NCBI RefSeq assembly: GCF_001592045.1
Contig: NZ_BCWB01000014.1
Span: forward strand, 18,919 to 82,918
From: Thermobifida fusca NBRC 14071 = JCM 3263
Lineage (GTDB): Bacteria > Actinomycetota > Actinomycetes > Streptosporangiales > Streptosporangiaceae
Direction: 5' to 3'
DNA: 64,000 bases
Shown piece after piece: positions 29,571-38,430 of this stretch. A program made the translations under genes and the position numbers. The notes under the pieces were generated by a model. The model was not told where the DNA came from, made no database searches, and saw only the letters and a program-made list of their open reading frames with translations. Position 1 is the stretch's first letter; every line of letters starts with the position of its first letter.

Positions 29571-30710
29571 TCAGGCGCGCGCGGCCTCGCGGGCCTGCCG
29601 GTGGGCGGTCATCATCTCCACGAAGGTGTCGAACACGTCCGCGGCGTCGTGGGGCCCGGAGGCGGCCTCCGGGTGGAACTGGGTGCTGAGCGCGGGGCGG
29701 TCGAGCAGCCGCAGTCCTTCCACCACGCCGTCGTTGAGGCCGATGTAGCTCACTTCGGCGCGGCCGTAGGGAGTGTCGAACGGGCCGTCGAGGGGCGCGC
29801 GGACCGCGAATCCGTGGTTCTGGCTGGTGATGTAGACGCGCCCGGTCCGGGTCTCGCGGACCGGGTGGTTGGCGCCGCGGTGGCCGAAGGGCAGCTTGTA
29901 GGTCTCCAGGCCGAGGGCGCGTCCCAGGATCTGGTTGCCGAAGCAGATGCCGAGCAGCGGGGTGCCCGCGTCCAGGATGCCGCGCATGGTCTCCACCACG
30001 GCGTCGGCGGCGGCAGGGTCGCCGGGGCCGTTGCTGAAGAACACGCCGTCCGGGTTGAGGGCGAGGATCTGCTCGGCCGTGGTGTGGGCGGGCAGCACCC
30101 GCACTTCGCAGCCGCGTTCGGCGAGCCGCTGCGGGGTCATCGCTTTGATGCCGAGGTCGACCGCTGCGACGGTGAAGCGGACGGGGACGCCGTCCGGCGG
30201 GCGGACCGTGTACGGCTCGGCGGTGGTGACCTCTCCGGCCAGGTTCGCGCCGACCATCTGCGGGCTGGCGAGGACGCGTTCCCGCAGCTTGTCCGGGTCG
30301 GTTTCCACGGTGCTGATGGCGGCGCGCATCACGCCCTTGTCGCGCAGGTGGCGGGTGAGCGCCCGGGTGCCGGAGAGGGCGATGCCGACGACTCCTTGGC
30401 GGCGCAGTTCCTCTTCGAGGGTGCGCTGGGCCCGCCAGTTCGAGACGATGCGGGAGGGTTCGCGGACGACGTATCCGGCCACCCAGATCCGGTGGGATTC
30501 GGCGTCGTCGTCGTTGACCCCCGTGTTGCCGATGTGCGGTGCGGTCATCACCACGATCTGGCGGTGGTAGGAGGGGTCGGTGAGGACCTCCTGGTATCCG
30601 GTCATTCCGGTGTGGAACACGATTTCACCGAAGGTCTCCCCTTCTGCACCGAAGGAGACCCCGTGGAAGACTCGGCCGTCCTCCAGGACCAGGATCGCGG
30701 GTACCTGCAC
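29571..30710 (-). CDS. carA: Carbamoyl-phosphate synthase small (glutaminase) subunit
   Basis: A 379-residue class I glutamine amidotransferase feeding ammonia to CarB. The N-terminal CarA domain has [19 protein letters not shown]; the glutaminase domain has the nucleophile in [18 protein letters not shown], and the His/Glu pair in [11 protein letters not shown] chose GTG 30710 ([11 protein letters not shown] start): GAGGGGA is 8 bases upstream and length fits the family. Alternatives in frame are ATG 30734 and GTG 30821; the last overlaps the pyrC stop (GTGA) and would add 37 residues, so coupling to pyrC is possible. Confidence 0.95.
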   Translation of the reverse strand: MQVPAILVLEDGRVFHGVSFGAEGETFGEIVFHTGMTGYQEVLTDPSYHRQIVVMTAPHIGNTGVNDDDAESHRIWVAGYVVREPSRIVSNWRAQRTLEEELRRQGVVGIALSGTRALTRHLRDKGVMRAAISTVETDPDKLRERVLASPQMVGANLAGEVTTAEPYTVRPPDGVPVRFTVAAVDLGIKAMTPQRLAERGCEVRVLPAHTTAEQILALNPDGVFFSNGPGDPAAADAVVETMRGILDAGTPLLGICFGNQILGRALGLETYKLPFGHRGANHPVRETRTGRVYITSQNHGFAVRAPLDGPFDTPYGRAEVSYIGLNDGVVEGLRLLDRPALSTQFHPEAASGPHDAADVFDTFVEMMTAHRQAREAARA

Positions 30711-30817
30711 GTTCTTGTTCCCCTCTGCGGGCATGGTGGTTGTCTGGTCGCTCTGGCGCTGGGCGTCCGCTGCTGCGGTGGGCAGGCGGACGGCTGCTGG
30801 GGCGTGGTGACTGGTGC

Positions 30818-32113
30818 TCACTGAATCTTCCCGTCGAGAACGGTGGGTACCCCGCGGAGGAAGGTGGCGAGGACACGTCCGGGCAGGGTCATTCCGGCGA
30901 AGGGCGTGTTGCGGCTCTTCGACACCATCGTCGCAGGGTCGATCACGCGCGTCGCCGTGGGATCGTACAAGGTGAGGTTGGCGGGTTCTCCCACGGCGAT
31001 GGGGCGGCCCTGGTCGGTGAGGCGTCCGATGCGGGCGGGGGTGGCGGACATGCGCTGCGCCACTCCGGCCCAGTCGAGGAGGCCGGTGTCGACCATGGTG
31101 TGCTGGACCACCGACAGCGCGGTTTCCAGGCCGATCATGCCCATGGCGGCCTGGTTCCACTCGGTTTCTTTGGCTTCGCTGGGGTGGGGGGCGTGGTCGG
31201 TGGCGACGATGTCGATCGTGCCGTCCGCCAGTCCTTCACGCAGCGCTTCGACGTCTTCCGCGGTGCGCAGGGGCGGGTTGACCTTGTAGACCGGGTCGTA
31301 GCTCTCGGCGAGCTCGTCGGTGAGCAGCAGGTGGTGCGGGGTCACTTCGGCGGTGACGTCGCAGCCGCGGCTCTTGGCCCAGCGGATGATCTGCACCGAC
31401 CCCTTGGTAGAGACGTGGCAGACGTGCAGCCGCGAGCCGACGTGCTCGGCGAGCAGGCAGTCCCGGGCGATGATCGCTTCTTCGGCGACGGCGGGCCAGC
31501 CGGCGAGCCCCAGGCGGTCGGAGACGACGCCTTCGTTCATCTGGGCGCCTTCGGTGAGGCGCGGTTCTTGGGCGTGCTGGGCGATGACGCCGTCGAACGC
31601 TTTGACGTATTCCAGGGCGCGGCGCATGAGCTGGGCGTCGGAGACGCACATGCCGTCGTCGGAGAAGACCCGGACTTTGGCCGGGGAGTCCGCCATGGCG
31701 CCGAGTTCGGCGAGGCGTTCGCCTTTCAGGCCGACGGTGACCGCCCCGACCGGGTGGACGTCGCAGTATCCGGCGTCCCGGCCCAGCCGCCAGACCTGTT
31801 CGACGACGCCGGCAGTGTCGGCGACGGGGTCGGTGTTGGCCATGGCGAAGACGGCGGTGTAGCCGCCCATGGCGGCGGCCCGCGACCCGGTGGCGACGGT
31901 TTCTGCGTCTTCGCGTCCAGGCTCCCGCAGGTGGGTGTGGAGGTCGACGAGGCCGGGCAGGGCAATGGCCCCGGCGGCGTCGACCACTTCGGCGCCGTCA
32001 GCGGGGAGGTCGGGGCCGATCGCGTCGATACGGCCGTGGGCGAGCAGCAGGTCGGTGGGCTCGCCCCCGAGGATGCGGGCGTTGCGGATCAGGTAGCGCG
32101 TGGTGGTCGTCAT
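30818..32113 (-). CDS. pyrC: Dihydroorotase
   Basis: A 431-residue amidohydrolase closing carbamoyl-aspartate to dihydroorotate. Metal ligands appear in [10 protein letters not shown] at 57-66, [10 protein letters not shown] and ATDHAPH. It is the long, bacterial class I (Bacillus-like) type. The ATG overlaps the pyrB stop (ATGA, 32113-32110), a sign of tight coupling in the pyr operon. Confidence 0.97.
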   Translation of the reverse strand: MTTTTRYLIRNARILGGEPTDLLLAHGRIDAIGPDLPADGAEVVDAAGAIALPGLVDLHTHLREPGREDAETVATGSRAAAMGGYTAVFAMANTDPVADTAGVVEQVWRLGRDAGYCDVHPVGAVTVGLKGERLAELGAMADSPAKVRVFSDDGMCVSDAQLMRRALEYVKAFDGVIAQHAQEPRLTEGAQMNEGVVSDRLGLAGWPAVAEEAIIARDCLLAEHVGSRLHVCHVSTKGSVQIIRWAKSRGCDVTAEVTPHHLLLTDELAESYDPVYKVNPPLRTAEDVEALREGLADGTIDIVATDHAPHPSEAKETEWNQAAMGMIGLETALSVVQHTMVDTGLLDWAGVAQRMSATPARIGRLTDQGRPIAVGEPANLTLYDPTATRVIDPATMVSKSRNTPFAGMTLPGRVLATFLRGVPTVLDGKIQ

Positions 32114-33051
32114 CGGGGCTCCCCCTGGTTTCCCGGTCTGTGGATGGCACCGCCGAGCAGCAGGTACAGCACGGCCATGCGGACGCTGACACCGTTGGTC
32201 ACCTGTTCGGTGACGGTGGAGCGGGCGGAGTCGGCGACCTCCGCGGAGATCTCCATGCCGCGGACCATGGGGCCCGGGTGCATGACGATGGCGTGGTCGG
32301 CCATCCGTGCCAGGCGGTCGGCGTCCAGGCCGTAGCGGCGGCTGTATTCGCGCGCGGAGGGGAAGAACGAGGAGTGCATCCGCTCGGCCTGCACCCGCAG
32401 CATCATGACGACGTCGCTCTTGGGCAGGACTTCGTCGAGGTCGTAGGAGACCGCGCAGGGCCAGGTGTCGACGGAGACGGGCAGCAGGGTGGGCGGGGCG
32501 ACCAAGGTGACCTCGGCGCCGAGGGTGGTGAGCAGCAGCACGTTGGAGCGGGCGACGCGGCTGTGCCGGATGTCGCCGACGATGGCGACCCGCAGGCCTT
32601 CGACGCGGCCGAGCCGTTCCCGCATGGTGTAGGCGTCGAGCAGCGCCTGGGTGGGGTGCTCGTGGGTGCCGTCGCCGGCGTTGATGACGACGCCGTCCAC
32701 CCAGTCGGCGAGGCGGCGCGCCGCTCCGGGGGCGCTGTGCCGGATGACGACCCCGTCGGCGCCCATGGCCTGCAGGGTCAGCGCGGTGTCTTTGAGGCTT
32801 TCTCCTTTGGAGACGCTGGAGCCGCGTGCGGAGAAGTTGATGACGTCCGCCGACATGCGTTTGGCGGCGGCTTCGAAGGAGATCCGGGTGCGCGTGGAGT
32901 CTTCGTAGAACAGGTTGACGACGGTGCGGCCGCGCAGGGTCGGCAGCTTCTTCACGGAGCGTTCGCTGACCTGGGAGAGTTCCCGCGCGGTGTCGAGGAT
33001 GAGCAGGGCCTCGTCTCGGGTGAGGTCTCCGGCGGAAAGCAGGTGCTGCAT
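32110..33051 (-). CDS. pyrB: Aspartate carbamoyltransferase catalytic chain
   Basis: A 313-residue transferase joining carbamoyl phosphate to aspartate. The carbamoyl-phosphate loop [11 protein letters not shown] is at 50-60, the HPTQALLD segment near 137 and the MLRVQAER aspartate-binding region near 215. There is no pyrI gene nearby, so it is probably unregulated at the enzyme level or regulated by PyrR through transcript control. Its ATG shares an A with the pyrR TGA (TGATG). Confidence 0.97.
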   Translation of the reverse strand: MQHLLSAGDLTRDEALLILDTARELSQVSERSVKKLPTLRGRTVVNLFYEDSTRTRISFEAAAKRMSADVINFSARGSSVSKGESLKDTALTLQAMGADGVVIRHSAPGAARRLADWVDGVVINAGDGTHEHPTQALLDAYTMRERLGRVEGLRVAIVGDIRHSRVARSNVLLLTTLGAEVTLVAPPTLLPVSVDTWPCAVSYDLDEVLPKSDVVMMLRVQAERMHSSFFPSAREYSRRYGLDADRLARMADHAIVMHPGPMVRGMEISAEVADSARSTVTEQVTNGVSVRMAVLYLLLGGAIHRPGNQGEPR

Positions 33052-33674
33052 CAGCGTGCTCCTCCCGGGGTGGCTGCGGCGGACTCGGGCGCTCCGGGAC
33101 GGGGCTTGGCGGGGCCGATGAGGACCGCGTCGCGCCCGTGGAGTTCTTCGAGCAGCACGGTGACGCTTTCGCGGAGCGAGGTGGGCAGGTTCTTCCCCAC
33201 GTAGTCGGCGCGGATGGGGAGTTCCCGGTGGCCGCGGTCGACGAGGACCGCCAGTTGCACGGCGCGCGGGCGTCCCAGGTCGTTGAGGGCGTCCAGGGCG
33301 GCGCGGACCGTGCGGCCGGAGAAGAGCACGTCGTCGACGAGGACTACGGTCCGCCCGTCGACGCCTTCGGGGGGAATGTCGGTGCTGCCGAGGGCGCGGG
33401 CCGGGGCGAGCCGCAGGTCGTCGCGGTACATGGTGATGTCGAGGGCGCCCCAGGGGACCGGGCGCTGTTCGACGCGTTCGATGCGTTCGGCGAGCCGCTG
33501 CGCGAGGGGCACGCCTCCGGTGCGGATGCCCAGAAGGGTGAGGTCGTGGCCCCCTTTGGTGCGTTCGAGGATCTCGTGGGCGATGCGGGTCAGCGCCCGG
33601 GAGATCTCGGGGCCTTCCAGAACCGCTCGTCGCTGGTCTGGTCGCTCACCGCCGGCATGGTTGTGGGCATGCAC
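33051..33674 (-). CDS. pyrR: Bifunctional pyr operon regulator / uracil phosphoribosyltransferase
   Basis: A 207-residue PRPP-binding protein. The PRPP loop [18 protein letters not shown] lies around 109-126, and [13 protein letters not shown] and TMYRDDL are typical of PyrR rather than Upp. PyrR binds a defined mRNA hairpin when UMP is high. It is the first gene of the operon; the GTG start at 33674 has an ideal AAGGAGG 7 bases upstream, and a PyrR-type loop lies directly upstream of that (33690-33707), suggesting autogenous translational repression as described in Mycobacterium smegmatis. Confidence 0.96.
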   Translation of the reverse strand: MHAHNHAGGERPDQRRAVLEGPEISRALTRIAHEILERTKGGHDLTLLGIRTGGVPLAQRLAERIERVEQRPVPWGALDITMYRDDLRLAPARALGSTDIPPEGVDGRTVVLVDDVLFSGRTVRAALDALNDLGRPRAVQLAVLVDRGHRELPIRADYVGKNLPTSLRESVTVLLEELHGRDAVLIGPAKPRPGAPESAAATPGGAR

Positions 33675-33689
33675 AAGCGGACCTCCTTC

Positions 33690-33707
33690 CCTGCCTCACT
33701 GGACAGG
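33690..33707 (-). promoter_or_regulatory. PyrR-binding hairpin in the pyr leader
   Basis: The transcript contains GUCCAGUGAGGC (33704-33693), a full match to the core RUCCNGNGAGGY of the PyrR binding-loop consensus, closed by CCUG/CAGG arms (33707-33704 and 33693-33690). The pyrR Shine-Dalgarno (33688-33681) begins one base later. Confidence 0.8.
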
Positions 33708-33788
33708 TCGTTAAAGGACGTCGGACGGCTCTCACGGTACCAGCGACGACTTTCCGCGCATGACGTAGCATGGGCCCAACATCCAGGG

Positions 33789-33794
33789 ATTATG
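33789..33794 (-). promoter_or_regulatory. Candidate -10 of the pyr operon promoter
   Basis: Minus-strand CATAAT at 33794-33789 would start transcription near 33782, giving a leader of about 108 bases containing the PyrR loop. I see no good -35. The element overlaps one copy of an 18-bp repeated motif (33791-33808; second copy 33951-33968). Confidence 0.4.
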
Positions 33795-33968
33795 AGAGTA
33801 ATCACACTCTTAGATCTTGACTCTGCGCAATCTTTCGGATTCGGAAGGTACGCTTTCTTTACGTGGTGACGAGATGAGCAGGGAAGGAACCTCGCAGGAG
33901 GTGACATTCAGGAAAAATCGACCAGGGTGTTATGTCCTGTTGAGGAGACCTATGAGAGTCGTCTCACT
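33791..33968 (+). repeat. Two copies of an 18-bp direct repeat in the pyr-bldD gap
   Basis: 33791-33808 and 33951-33968 both start TATGAGAGT and end TC-CACT/TCTCACT, agreeing at 15 of 18 positions, spaced 160 bp. The rest of 33675-34013 holds no convincing gene; a 21-codon ORF (33952-34017) with a GAGGAG site is noted separately. Confidence 0.5.
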
Positions 33969-34013
33969 TACACACAGTTTGGCCACTGAATCGTCGCGTT
34001 TTCACCCAACGGC

Positions 34014-34043
34014 TTGACCTGAGCACTCTTCCCGCCCTACCGT
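34014..34043 (+). promoter_or_regulatory. bldD promoter
   Basis: TTGACC (34014-34019) and TACCGT (34038-34043) are 18 bp apart, a credible housekeeping promoter 150 bp upstream of bldD. Confidence 0.55.
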
Positions 34044-34056
34044 CACTGTGCGTAAC
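34042..34056 (+). promoter_or_regulatory. BldD box (autoregulatory operator)
   Basis: GTCACTGTGCGTAAC matches the published BldD operator pattern NTNACNC(A/T)GNGTNAN at 8 of 9 informative positions and overlaps the -10 and start point of the bldD promoter. A weaker 7 of 9 match lies at 33967-33981. Confidence 0.65.
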
Positions 34057-34192
34057 CATTGTGGGGGTGTGATGCCGCGAGTCGCCGACTGAGCCGCACT
34101 AGGTCGGTGTGATGCGACGGGGTTCTCCACCGGACCCGCAGCGGATCCCGCCTCCTGTTTCAGCCACTTTTCATGCCGGGGAGCACGAAAGA

Positions 34193-34690
34193 ATGCCACC
34201 ATCGGAATACGCGAAAGCTCTGGGTGCCCGACTGCGTGCCATCCGTACGCAACAGGGACTGTCCCTGCACGGAGTAGAGGAGAAGTCGCAGGGGCGGTGG
34301 AAGGCTGTCGTCGTCGGTTCCTACGAGCGCGGTGACCGCGCGGTCACGGTCCAGAAGCTGGCCGACCTCGCCGAGTTCTACGGCGTGCCGATGTCGGAGC
34401 TTCTGCCGGGCGAGCCCGCACCCGCCCCGCTGGGTCCGACGCCCAAGCTGGTCATCGACCTGGAGCGCATGCAGCAACTGCCCAAGGAGAAGGCCGGGCC
34501 CCTCGCCCGTTACGTGGCCACCATCCAGAGCCAGCGCGGCGACTACAACGGCCGGGTGCTGTCCATCCGCCAGGAGGATCTGCGTTCGCTGGCGGTCATC
34601 TACGACCGGTCGCCCGCTGAACTGACCGAAGAGTTCATCAACTGGGGCGTCCTCGACCCCGAGGCGCGGCGCGCAGTGGAAGCCTTCTAA
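34193..34690 (+). CDS. bldD: BldD, c-di-GMP-responsive developmental regulator
   Basis: A 165-residue transcription factor. Residues 4-72 are an XRE-type helix-turn-helix almost identical to Streptomyces BldD (TQQGLSLHGVEEKSQGRW). The C-terminal domain keeps the c-di-GMP signature RxD-x8-RxxD exactly: RGD at 115-117, eight residues, RQED at 126-129. In Streptomyces, BldD bound to tetrameric c-di-GMP represses sporulation genes and itself. ATG 34193 is chosen by homology; GGGGAG lies 10 bases upstream. It is divergent from the pyr operon and monocistronic. Confidence 0.96.
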   Translation: MPPSEYAKALGARLRAIRTQQGLSLHGVEEKSQGRWKAVVVGSYERGDRAVTVQKLADLAEFYGVPMSELLPGEPAPAPLGPTPKLVIDLERMQQLPKEKAGPLARYVATIQSQRGDYNGRVLSIRQEDLRSLAVIYDRSPAELTEEFINWGVLDPEARRAVEAF

Positions 34691-34742
34691 GGCTCGCGCA
34701 CGGCCCGGGCACCATACCGCTGAGGGCGTCCGGGACAACGCC

Positions 34743-34798
34743 GCAAAGCATGGTAAAGGCGGCTGGCTGTGCAGCCAGCCGCCTTTACCATGCTTTGC
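34743..34798. terminator. Very long perfect inverted repeat, bidirectional terminator
   Basis: 27-bp perfect arms (34743-34769 and 34772-34798) with a 2-base TG centre. The inner part is a GC stem (GGCGGCTGGCTG) flanked by AAA on the left and TTT on the right, the layout of a terminator active in both directions; the outer 12 bp extend it further. It begins 52 bp after the bldD stop. Confidence 0.75.
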
Positions 34799-34970
34799 CT
34801 GCATACCCCGCAGGGGGCCGTTGGGAGGGTCGGGCGAGAGGCTTCCCCTCCTCCCGCCCGACCGGCGAGGTTTCGGGACGTCAGGGGGGCGCCGCCCCGA
34901 AACGACGACCGCGGGAGCCTTCCTCACCGGCAGCGAGGAAGCCGCCGCGCACACTCCCAGTGAACACCTT

Positions 34971-34984
34971 CGAACACATGTTCG
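34971..34984. promoter_or_regulatory. LexA/SOS box, apparently orphan
   Basis: CGAACACATGTTCG is a perfect palindrome fitting the Gram-positive/actinobacterial SOS box CGAAC-N4-GTTCG. It lies 281 bp after bldD and 110 bp after the end of the prenyl synthase gene, with no gene start next to it. Confidence 0.6.
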
Positions 34985-35093
34985 TCAACCCTGGCGGAAA
35001 GAGCCCCGCAGCGCACGCAGAGTGCACGGCACACCGGCAACCCCGCAGCCCGCACGCCCCGACCGCTTCCCGGACAGCAAGCCCCGCGGCAGG

Positions 35094-36164
35094 CTAGTGC
35101 TTACGTGCGGTGGCAGCGACGATGAGGTCCGCCAACGCGGAACGCGCGTCGTCGGCGATCACGTCGTTCTCCAGGGCCTGCGTCGCATCGGCCACATAGT
35201 CGGCGATCCGGGCTTCGCAGGCTTCCAGCGCACCGCTGTCCACGATGACCGAACGCATCCAGGCGATCTCCTCGGCCCCCAGCTCGGGGTCGCCCAGCAG
35301 GCGCCGGAACTGCTCGGCGTCGTCCGCTGCCGCCCGGCGCAGCGTCTCTGCCACCAGCACCGTGCGCTTCCCCTCCCTCAGGTCGTCCCCTGCAGGCTTC
35401 CCCGTCTCCTCCGGGTCCCCGAACACCCCGAGGACGTCGTCGCGCAGTTGGAAGGCGATCCCCAACGGGATGCCGTAGGCGGTGTAGGCGGGGGCCAGCT
35501 CGGCGTACCGTCCCGCCAGCGCTGCACCCAGGTGGAGGGGCTGCTCAATGGTGTACTTGGCCGACTTGAACCGCATCACCCGCAGCGCTGCCTCCACGGT
35601 GTCCGCGCCGCGCGCCTGCTCCACCAAGTCCAGGTACTGGCCGGCCACCACCTCGGTGCGCATCAGGTCGAAGGGGCCCCGCCCCGCAGCGAGCGCTTCC
35701 GCGGGGAGCGCGCTCGACTGGTACATGTCTTCACACCACGCCAGGCACAGGTCCCCCAGCAGGATCGCCGCGCCCCGGCCGAACTCGTCGGGGTCGCCGT
35801 GCCATCCCGACTCCCGGTGCAGGGCGGCGAGCCTGCGGTGCACGGCGGGCTGCCCGCGCCGGGTGTCGCTGTTGTCGATCACATCGTCGTGGATCAGCGC
35901 GCACGCCTGGAGCAGCTCCAAGGCTGCCGCGGCCGTGTAGAGGCCGGGCTCCTCTCCCCCGCCCGCGCCGCGCCATCCCCAGTAGCAGAACGCCGGCCGC
36001 AGCCGCTTGCCGCCGCTGATCATGGCTTCGAGGGCGGCCAGCACCGGTTCCCACTCCGCGCCGATCTCCAGCAGCAGCGGGCGTCGGCTCGCGACGAAGG
36101 CCGCCAGTTCGGCATCGACAAGGGGGCGCACGAAGGCGACGGGAGACAAGTGCGAGGAGCTCAT
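35094..36164 (-). CDS. Polyprenyl diphosphate synthase (trans-prenyltransferase)
   Basis: A 356-residue all-helical isoprenyl synthase condensing IPP with allylic diphosphates. Both aspartate-rich motifs are intact: DDVID at 93-97 (in [14 protein letters not shown]) and DDVLG at 242-246 (in [13 protein letters not shown]), with GGKRLRP at 51-57. Small residues precede the first motif, which would permit products longer than C15, such as geranylgeranyl diphosphate, but chain length is not decided by sequence alone. It is divergent from metF, 85 bp apart. Confidence 0.93.
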   Translation of the reverse strand: MSSSHLSPVAFVRPLVDAELAAFVASRRPLLLEIGAEWEPVLAALEAMISGGKRLRPAFCYWGWRGAGGGEEPGLYTAAAALELLQACALIHDDVIDNSDTRRGQPAVHRRLAALHRESGWHGDPDEFGRGAAILLGDLCLAWCEDMYQSSALPAEALAAGRGPFDLMRTEVVAGQYLDLVEQARGADTVEAALRVMRFKSAKYTIEQPLHLGAALAGRYAELAPAYTAYGIPLGIAFQLRDDVLGVFGDPEETGKPAGDDLREGKRTVLVAETLRRAAADDAEQFRRLLGDPELGAEEIAWMRSVIVDSGALEACEARIADYVADATQALENDVIADDARSALADLIVAATARKH

Positions 36165-36249
36165 AAGGGCAGGCTACCGATTGTTCCGCCGCCCGTCTTC
36201 ACCACGACACACCCAAACCCCACCGATATGGTCGATTACAGTGGGAGAC

Positions 36250-37188
36250 ATGCTCGGATCACCCACGCCGCGCCCGGCGCCTCGTCCGCGCCGTATCAGC
36301 GAACTGTTGGCGCGTAAAGAGCCCACGTTCTCCTTCGAGTTCTTCCCCCCGAAAACGCCCGAGGGGGAGCGCATGCTTTGGCGGGCGATCCGGGAGATCG
36401 AGGCCCTACGCCCTTCCTTCGTCTCGGTGACCTACGGTGCGGGCGGCAGCACCCGGGACCGGACCGTGAACGTCACCGAGAAGATCGCCACCAACACCAC
36501 TCTGCTGCCCGTGGCGCACATCACCGCGGTCAACCACTCGGTGCGGGAGCTCCGCCACCTCATCGGCCGGTTCGCGGCGGCGGGGGTGTGCAACATGCTC
36601 GCGCTGCGCGGCGACCCGCCCGGCGACCCGCTGGGCGAATGGGTCAAGCACCCGGAGGGCCTCACCCACGCCGAAGAACTGGTGCGGCTGATCAAGGAGA
36701 GCGGTGACTTCTGCGTCGGGGTGGCCGCATTCCCCTACAAGCACCCCCGCTCCCCCGACGTGGAGACCGACACGGACTTCTTCGTCCGCAAATGCCGGGC
36801 AGGAGCGGACTACGCGATCACCCAGATGTTCTTCGAAGCCGAGGACTACCTGCGGCTGCGGGACCGGGTCGCGGCCCGGGGCTGCGACGTGCCCATCATC
36901 CCTGAGATCATGCCGGTCACGAAGTTCAGCACGATCGCCCGCTCCGAGCAGTTGTCGGGAGCGCCGTTCCCCCACAGGCTGGCGGAAGAGTTCGAACGGG
37001 TCGCCGACGACCCCGAGGCGGTGCGCGCGCTCGGTATCGAGCACGCCACTCGGCTGTGCGAACGGCTCCTCGCCGAAGGGGCGCCGGGCATCCACTTCAT
37101 CACGTTCAACCGTTCGACGGCGACCCGCGAGGTCTACCACCGGCTCGTGGGCGCCACCCAGCCGGCAGCGGTAGCTGCGCTGCCATGA
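36250..37188 (+). CDS. metF: Methylenetetrahydrofolate reductase
   Basis: A 312-residue FAD enzyme reducing methylene-THF to methyl-THF for methionine synthesis. Motifs: [14 protein letters not shown] at about 26-39, [29 protein letters not shown] and [17 protein letters not shown] 36250 is chosen because the family starts shortly before FEFFPPK; GTG 36241 is an in-frame alternative and the Shine-Dalgarno is weak or close. Its last 83 bp overlap the 3' end of the opposing GNAT gene. Confidence 0.95.
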   Translation: MLGSPTPRPAPRPRRISELLARKEPTFSFEFFPPKTPEGERMLWRAIREIEALRPSFVSVTYGAGGSTRDRTVNVTEKIATNTTLLPVAHITAVNHSVRELRHLIGRFAAAGVCNMLALRGDPPGDPLGEWVKHPEGLTHAEELVRLIKESGDFCVGVAAFPYKHPRSPDVETDTDFFVRKCRAGADYAITQMFFEAEDYLRLRDRVAARGCDVPIIPEIMPVTKFSTIARSEQLSGAPFPHRLAEEFERVADDPEAVRALGIEHATRLCERLLAEGAPGIHFITFNRSTATREVYHRLVGATQPAAVAALP

Positions 37189-37714
37189 TGGTGAACTCCT
37201 GGTCCACTGTGCCCGGGAACCGGAATCCGGTGATCAGATCCACAAACCCTGACGAACGGTAGAGCCCGTGGGCGGGAGTGGCCCCGGTGGGAGTGGACAG
37301 CACCGCGGTGCGCTCCCGCCGGGGCTCCAGCAGCCGGTACAGGAGTGCCCGGCCGATCCCGTTGCCCTGCCACTCCGGCAGCACGTGGACTTCGGCGACT
37401 TCGAACGAGTCGGCGAACCAGCGGCGCACCCCTTCCGGGTCGATGCGCCCCAGTTCCGCGGTGACCACGTCGTGCCACCACTGCCCGGGGCAGCCGTGGA
37501 ACCCGTAGGCGAACGCGACCGCGTTGCGCTCCCCGGTCACCGCGACCACGGAATGGAACCGGGGATAGTGGGCGTGCTGGCGCATGATGGCCTGCCGCCC
37601 CGGCAGCTGCCGTGGGGGCGGTGCCATGGCAGCCGCGTAGATCTCCATCAGCGCGGGCAGGGCGCGGATGAAGGCTGGCGCGGCCAGTTCCCAGAACTCG
37701 ATCTCGGTTTCCAC
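37106..37714 (-). CDS. GNAT family N-acetyltransferase
   Basis: A 202-residue acetyltransferase with the acetyl-CoA pyrophosphate loop [10 protein letters not shown] in [21 protein letters not shown] (about 130-150) and the typical later strand [12 protein letters not shown]. Substrate not recognised. The GTG start at 37714 gives [15 protein letters not shown]; a GGGGG run precedes it. The C-terminal 27 codons lie antisense to the end of metF, an 83-bp convergent overlap. It follows the YbaK gene by 25 bp and is probably co-transcribed. Confidence 0.8.
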   Translation of the reverse strand: METEIEFWELAAPAFIRALPALMEIYAAAMAPPPRQLPGRQAIMRQHAHYPRFHSVVAVTGERNAVAFAYGFHGCPGQWWHDVVTAELGRIDPEGVRRWFADSFEVAEVHVLPEWQGNGIGRALLYRLLEPRRERTAVLSTPTGATPAHGLYRSSGFVDLITGFRFPGTVDQEFTIMAAQLPLPAGWRPRAGGRPRGSPSNG

Positions 37715-37739
37715 ACCGCCCCCAGGTGTTCCCGGTCTC

Positions 37740-38246
37740 TTAGGACGACTCTTGCCCCACGTCAGCCGGTCTTCCCCCGGTGAGGCGGCAGAGTTCCGTA
37801 AACGAGGTGGGGAATACCGCGTTGGGGTGGCCTGCGGCGGCCCACACAGTCTCGTAACGCTCCAGCCACTCGTCGACCAGGGTGGGAAGCGGCTTGGGGT
37901 GGCCGATCGGAGCGACCCCGCCGATGGGCTGGCCGGTGTGTTTCCGGACGAACTGCGGGGTGGCGCGGACGACCTCCGCTGCGTCGAGGAGGGCGGCGAC
38001 TTTGCCGGTGTCGACCCGGTGGGCGCCGCTGGTGAGGACGAGTACCGGGTGGAGCGTATCGGGGGAGGTGTCCGCCGAGTCGTAGCGCGCGGCGAAAACA
38101 AGGCTGTTGGCGATCGCGCCGATCTCGCAGCCCAACTGTGCCGCGGCGTCCGCGGCGGTCCGGGCAGAGTCCGGCAGCTCTTTGACGGTGCCGGAAGCGC
38201 CGTGGGCAGCGAGCAGTTCGGCGACAGCGCGAACATTGGGGTGCAT
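37740..38246 (-). CDS. YbaK/EbsC family aminoacyl-tRNA deacylase
   Basis: A 168-residue trans-editing domain of the YbaK/ProX type that hydrolyses mischarged tRNA, usually Cys-tRNA(Pro) or similar. The pattern fits: an N-terminal VKELPDSARTAADAAAQLGCE, the invariant lysine region IANSLVFAA (Ser in place of the more usual Lys), and GGVAPIGHPKPLPTLVDEWL, the signature loop. First gene of a pair with the GNAT gene at 37106-37714. Confidence 0.87.
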   Translation of the reverse strand: MHPNVRAVAELLAAHGASGTVKELPDSARTAADAAAQLGCEIGAIANSLVFAARYDSADTSPDTLHPVLVLTSGAHRVDTGKVAALLDAAEVVRATPQFVRKHTGQPIGGVAPIGHPKPLPTLVDEWLERYETVWAAAGHPNAVFPTSFTELCRLTGGRPADVGQESS

Positions 38247-38430
38247 GGCGCGATCCTAGGACATAGCCCCCGGGTTGTGCTCAGCTTCCGGCAGGCGTGC
38301 GGGCATCCCGCGCGTGTGGGGGATTCCCGGTGCCGGGGCCGCGTTGCGCGGGGCGGTACCGGCACGTTTCGCGCGCGGTCCGGCGCGCCGGTCAGTGCAC
38401 GTCCGGGACTGTTTGCCGAAGATAAACACT

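Larger units (their letters stand above)
34691..35093. other. Convergent intergenic region bldD / prenyl synthase
   Basis: Holds the 27-bp-arm inverted repeat (34743-34798), a GTTTCGGG/CCCGAAAC dyad (34870-34877 and 34896-34903) and a LexA-type site (34971-34984). No ORF here has codon usage or homology that I would accept. Confidence 0.6.

Noticed and set aside
34750..35097. A 115-codon plus-strand open frame downstream of bldD, possible SOS gene
   Set aside because: It begins inside the inverted repeat, is Pro/Arg/Ala-rich and has no Shine-Dalgarno; the LexA box falls in the middle of it.
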